The notes beneath the pieces were generated by a model, which saw nothing but the letters and a program-made list of their open reading frames with translations, did no database searches and had not been told where the DNA came from. DNA of 64,000 nt from Microbacterium sp. MYb45. GTDB lineage: Bacteria > Actinomycetota > Actinomycetes > Actinomycetales > Microbacteriaceae. The stretch lies in contig NZ_PCPG01000001.1 in assembly GCF_002979655.1 (NCBI RefSeq), forward strand, positions 186,001 to 250,000, read 5' to 3'. The position numbers and the translations under genes were made by a program. Shown one piece after another: positions 61,417 to 64,000 of the stretch. Every line of letters begins with the position of its first letter. Position 1 is the first letter of the stretch.

Positions 61417-63508
61417 ACTGACGCAGACGCTGTCCGCGCCGACGGCGTCGCGGACCGGGTTCCGACCCGACATCCAGGCTCTGCGCGCGGTGGCGATCCT
61501 CGCTGTCGTGCTCAATCACCTGTGGCCGACCAGGTTGACCGGTGGCTATGTCGGGGTCGACGTCTTCTTCGTCATCTCCGGCTTCCTGATCACGAGCCAC
61601 CTGGTCCGTGAGGCGACCGCGAGCGGACGCATAGCACTGGCGTCGTTCTACGCCCGCCGAGTGCGGAGGCTGCTTCCCGCAGCGCTCCTGGTGCTCGCGG
61701 TCAGCGCCGTCGGGACGCTCGTCTTCCTTCCGTACCCCCGCTGGACGCGGGCGGGGGCGGAGATCATGGCGAGTGCCGGCTATGTCGAGAACTGGTACCT
61801 CTCGGCGGCCTCAGTGGACTACTCGGCGATCAACGATCAGGCGACCGTCGCCCAGCACTACTGGTCGTTGTCGGTCGAGGAGCAGTTCTACCTCGTCTGG
61901 CCGCTGCTCCTCCTCGCAGCCTGGTGGTGGGCGGCGAAGAGGACCTGGCCGCCGCGTGTCGTCGCTGTGATCGCCCTCAGCATCGTCATCGTGACAGGAA
62001 TCATCGCGAGCGGGCTCGCGACCGCAGGGATGCCGAGTCAGGCCTATTTCGTCACCTACACCCGCGCGTGGGAGTTCGGAATCGGCGGACTCCTCGCCCT
62101 CCTTCCGTTCGGCCGCCTTTCGAGACTCGCGGCCAATGTCCTCGCGGTCGTCGGGTTCGCCGCGATCGCGGTCGCGGCCACGGCATTCGGCCCGACGACG
62201 CCGTTTCCCGGAGTCTTGGCCCTCGTCCCCGCACTCGGCACGGCAGCCGTCATCGCGGCGGGCACCGCCACGTCGCGCCTCTGGCATTCAGTGCTGACGT
62301 CACGGCGCCCGGTGCAGTGGTTGGGCGACGTCTCGTACTCGCTGTATCTGTGGCACTGGCCGCTCATCGTCCTGGTGCCGTTCGCCGTCGGCACCACGCT
62401 GTCCACGGTGACGAAAGTGGCGATCCTGTGTGTCGCTCTGGTGCTCGCCTGGCTGACGTACCGGTTGGTGGAGCGTCCAGGACAGCGCTGGCCCCTGGTC
62501 GCGGCGTCGAACCGGCGCACCTTCGTGGCGATGCTGGCAGGCATGGGTGCGGTGGTGCTCGCCGGTGGCGCGCTCATGGTGGCGGGGAATCTCCGTGCGG
62601 CCGCGGACGTGCCGCCCGTCTCCGTGACGATCGAGGAATGTGTCGGGCCGCAGGCGATGTCCTCGCCGGAGGAGTGCCCGAACCGGTTCGCTCCCGCATC
62701 CGAGACGGTGATGGGGGCGAGGAACTCCTACTTCCATGTGCCGTCGGAATGCGTCGCGCGCCCCGATCTGCTGCCGTTCGGCAGTCGGACCGCCACCGTG
62801 GAGTGCGATTTCAGTGCGGGCGAGGCGCACCCCACCACGGTGTGGCTCGTCGGCGATTCGCACGCTGAGCAGTGGAAGGGAGCGGTGTTCGATCTGGCGA
62901 GGCAGAAGCACTGGTCCGTGCTGGCGAGTTTCGGCGGCGGATGTCCGGTCATCGACGCGCCGTTCATCGGCTTCCGTGAACCGGCGCCGGCAGCGGATCA
63001 GGAGCGTTGCCGGGCATGGTCGACAGCAGTCCGCGAGGCCGTCGTGCAGCAGAAGCCCGACTACGTTCTCACCTCGTCCGCAGGGCGAGTCCAGCTCGTC
63101 GATGACGGGACGGGGCGACCCCAGGGCATGCAGTTCACCGACGGCCTCGAGCGGACGTGGACCGTGTGGGCGGATGCAGGCGTCACGGTGGTGGCTCTCG
63201 GCGGCGTTCCGTTCAACGGAGAGGTGCGCTCTCCCGATTGCGTCCTGGTGAACGCCGGCGACCCGCTGGCCTGTGCAGCGTCACGGGGGGAGGCGCAGCC
63301 CCGTGACCCGTACCTCGACGCCGCCGCACAGGCGAATTCTCCCGGGATCCGCGCCTTCGATGCCGATCCTTACTTCTGCGACGCCGACAACTGCTACGCC
63401 GTGATCGGCGGCGTGGTCGTGTACTACGACGCCGACCATCTCAATCTCGACTACGTCCGTCGGCTCGCGCCACCTCTTGCTCAGGCGATGGGGATCGACT
63501 CGCGCTGA
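61394..63508 (+). CDS. O-acyltransferase, AT3 membrane domain fused to SGNH domain
   Basis: 704 residues; second OatA-like protein. AT3 motifs LRAVAILAVVLNHLW and HYWSLSVEEQFYLVWP, about eleven helices, then SGNH with S489 in VGDSHAEQW and D679/H682 in YDADHLN (spacing DADH). The start is uncertain: GTG at 61394 lies inside wbpA without a ribosome site; a CTG at 61418 has GGAG six bases upstream and would begin LTQTLSAP. Similar architecture to the protein at 58035, but diverged. Confidence 0.85.
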   Translation: MRRTPESELTQTLSAPTASRTGFRPDIQALRAVAILAVVLNHLWPTRLTGGYVGVDVFFVISGFLITSHLVREATASGRIALASFYARRVRRLLPAALLVLAVSAVGTLVFLPYPRWTRAGAEIMASAGYVENWYLSAASVDYSAINDQATVAQHYWSLSVEEQFYLVWPLLLLAAWWWAAKRTWPPRVVAVIALSIVIVTGIIASGLATAGMPSQAYFVTYTRAWEFGIGGLLALLPFGRLSRLAANVLAVVGFAAIAVAATAFGPTTPFPGVLALVPALGTAAVIAAGTATSRLWHSVLTSRRPVQWLGDVSYSLYLWHWPLIVLVPFAVGTTLSTVTKVAILCVALVLAWLTYRLVERPGQRWPLVAASNRRTFVAMLAGMGAVVLAGGALMVAGNLRAAADVPPVSVTIEECVGPQAMSSPEECPNRFAPASETVMGARNSYFHVPSECVARPDLLPFGSRTATVECDFSAGEAHPTTVWLVGDSHAEQWKGAVFDLARQKHWSVLASFGGGCPVIDAPFIGFREPAPAADQERCRAWSTAVREAVVQQKPDYVLTSSAGRVQLVDDGTGRPQGMQFTDGLERTWTVWADAGVTVVALGGVPFNGEVRSPDCVLVNAGDPLACAASRGEAQPRDPYLDAAAQANSPGIRAFDADPYFCDADNCYAVIGGVVVYYDADHLNLDYVRRLAPPLAQAMGIDSR

Positions 63509-63574
63509 CACACCGGCCGGACGCGCGTCCTATTCCGCCCGGGACTGCGGGGACCGAGTCGGAGCGGATGCCGG

Positions 63575-64000
63575 TTAGGTGACGCTTTCCGTCTGGCGTG
63601 ACGCTGCGCGCAACGTGAGCGCGGCGGACAGGACGAAGAAGATGAGGCCGGGCACCGCGTAACGGAATTGTGTCGGTGTGCCGTTGGTGATGTTGTACAG
63701 CGCCGTTCCGAGGATCGCGCCGAGCAGCAGGTGAGCTTCCGGGCGCCGGAAGAACAGCACCATGCCGACGAGCGCGAGAATGATCAGCAGCAGCAGCGTG
63801 AGATCACGTTCCAAGAACGTCCCGAGGTCGCCCGAGAGAATCCGCAGGGCCATGCGAGGAACCGCGAGGATCGCCTCGCCGATGGAGTCGGCTTCGGCCT
63901 TCTTGAGGAACTGGTCGAGCTGCGAGAACGAGGGGAAGAGGACCGTCTGCAGGAGCTGGCATCCGATCGCCGTGCCGGCGACGACGAGGGCCGGCCATCC
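63575..64000 (-). CDS. Membrane protein, C-terminal 141 residues (start outside window)
   Basis: Reads without interruption from the right edge to the stop. Three hydrophobic helices are visible (LTLLLLIILALVGMVLFF, LLLGAILGTALYNIT, YAVPGLIFFVLSAALTL) after an amphipathic loop (SQLDQFLKKAEADSIGEA). Looks like the end of a polytopic protein such as a glycosyltransferase or polymerase of the surface-polymer locus; no diagnostic motif is in view. An ATG at 63853 is internal, since the frame stays open upstream of it. Confidence 0.65.
   Translation of the reverse strand, partial: GWPALVVAGTAIGCQLLQTVLFPSFSQLDQFLKKAEADSIGEAILAVPRMALRILSGDLGTFLERDLTLLLLIILALVGMVLFFRRPEAHLLLGAILGTALYNITNGTPTQFRYAVPGLIFFVLSAALTLRAASRQTESVT

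Noticed and set aside
1..64000. Insertion sequences, prophage genes, toxin-antitoxin or defence genes
   Set aside because: No transposase, integrase, phage structural or restriction-type protein was seen on either strand.

Overview
The window is about 70% GC and gene-dense, with GTG starts common. Many start codons sit 6-8 bases after a TAnnnT-like -10 box, as expected of leaderless actinobacterial transcripts. Gene content and order point to Actinomycetota, most likely Microbacteriaceae (Microbacterium-like). The genus is inference; no rRNA is present. Evidence includes nudC-uvrD2-cyclodehydratase-like-DUF2342-Lon-like-UPF0182, birA-PH-purK-purE-LCP, a LAxTG sortase substrate and an LGFP-repeat protein.

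Positions 1-14.5 kb are mainly housekeeping: a degenerate APH-fold protein (cut by the left edge), NAD+ diphosphatase, a UvrD2-like helicase, a leader-peptide-binding/cyclodehydratase-like protein, a DUF2342 protein, a PDZ-Lon-like protease, a UPF0182 membrane protein, an initiator tRNA-Met between two strong hairpins, a nitrilase-family amidase, a class I aminotransferase and an HtrA protease.

Positions 14.6-31.8 kb turn to the cell envelope: three CDP-glycerol glycerophosphotransferase-like proteins, glycosyltransferases, an LCP ligase, a DUF4012 protein, a sortase substrate and a large secreted LGFP-repeat protein. Biotin ligase, a PH-domain protein and purK/purE lie among them.

Positions 31.8-40.1 kb hold a tightly overlapping eight-gene run that reads as a complete legionaminic (nonulosonic) acid pathway: legB, legC, legG (NeuC), legI (NeuB), legH (NeuD), a CBS-domain sugar nucleotidyltransferase (PtmE-like), legF (NeuA), and an unassigned protein that is a good candidate for the sugar transferase. 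A two-gene ABC polysaccharide exporter (Wzm/Wzt type) and a large membrane protein follow.

Positions 43.7-64 kb hold a second nucleotide-sugar route, scattered but complete: WbpD, WbpE and WbpB homologues at 46-49 kb, a 2-epimerase (WecB/WbpI) at 57 kb and a dehydrogenase (WecC/WbpA) at 60 kb. Together they would make UDP-2,3-diacetamido uronic acid. Around them are seven glycosyltransferases, an ABC-type flippase and two AT3-SGNH O-acyltransferases. The right edge cuts a membrane protein. The whole right half looks like one surface-glycopolymer locus combining a nonulosonic acid with a diamino-uronic acid. The function of the locus as a whole is inference from gene content. No CRISPR array, insertion sequence or prophage was seen.
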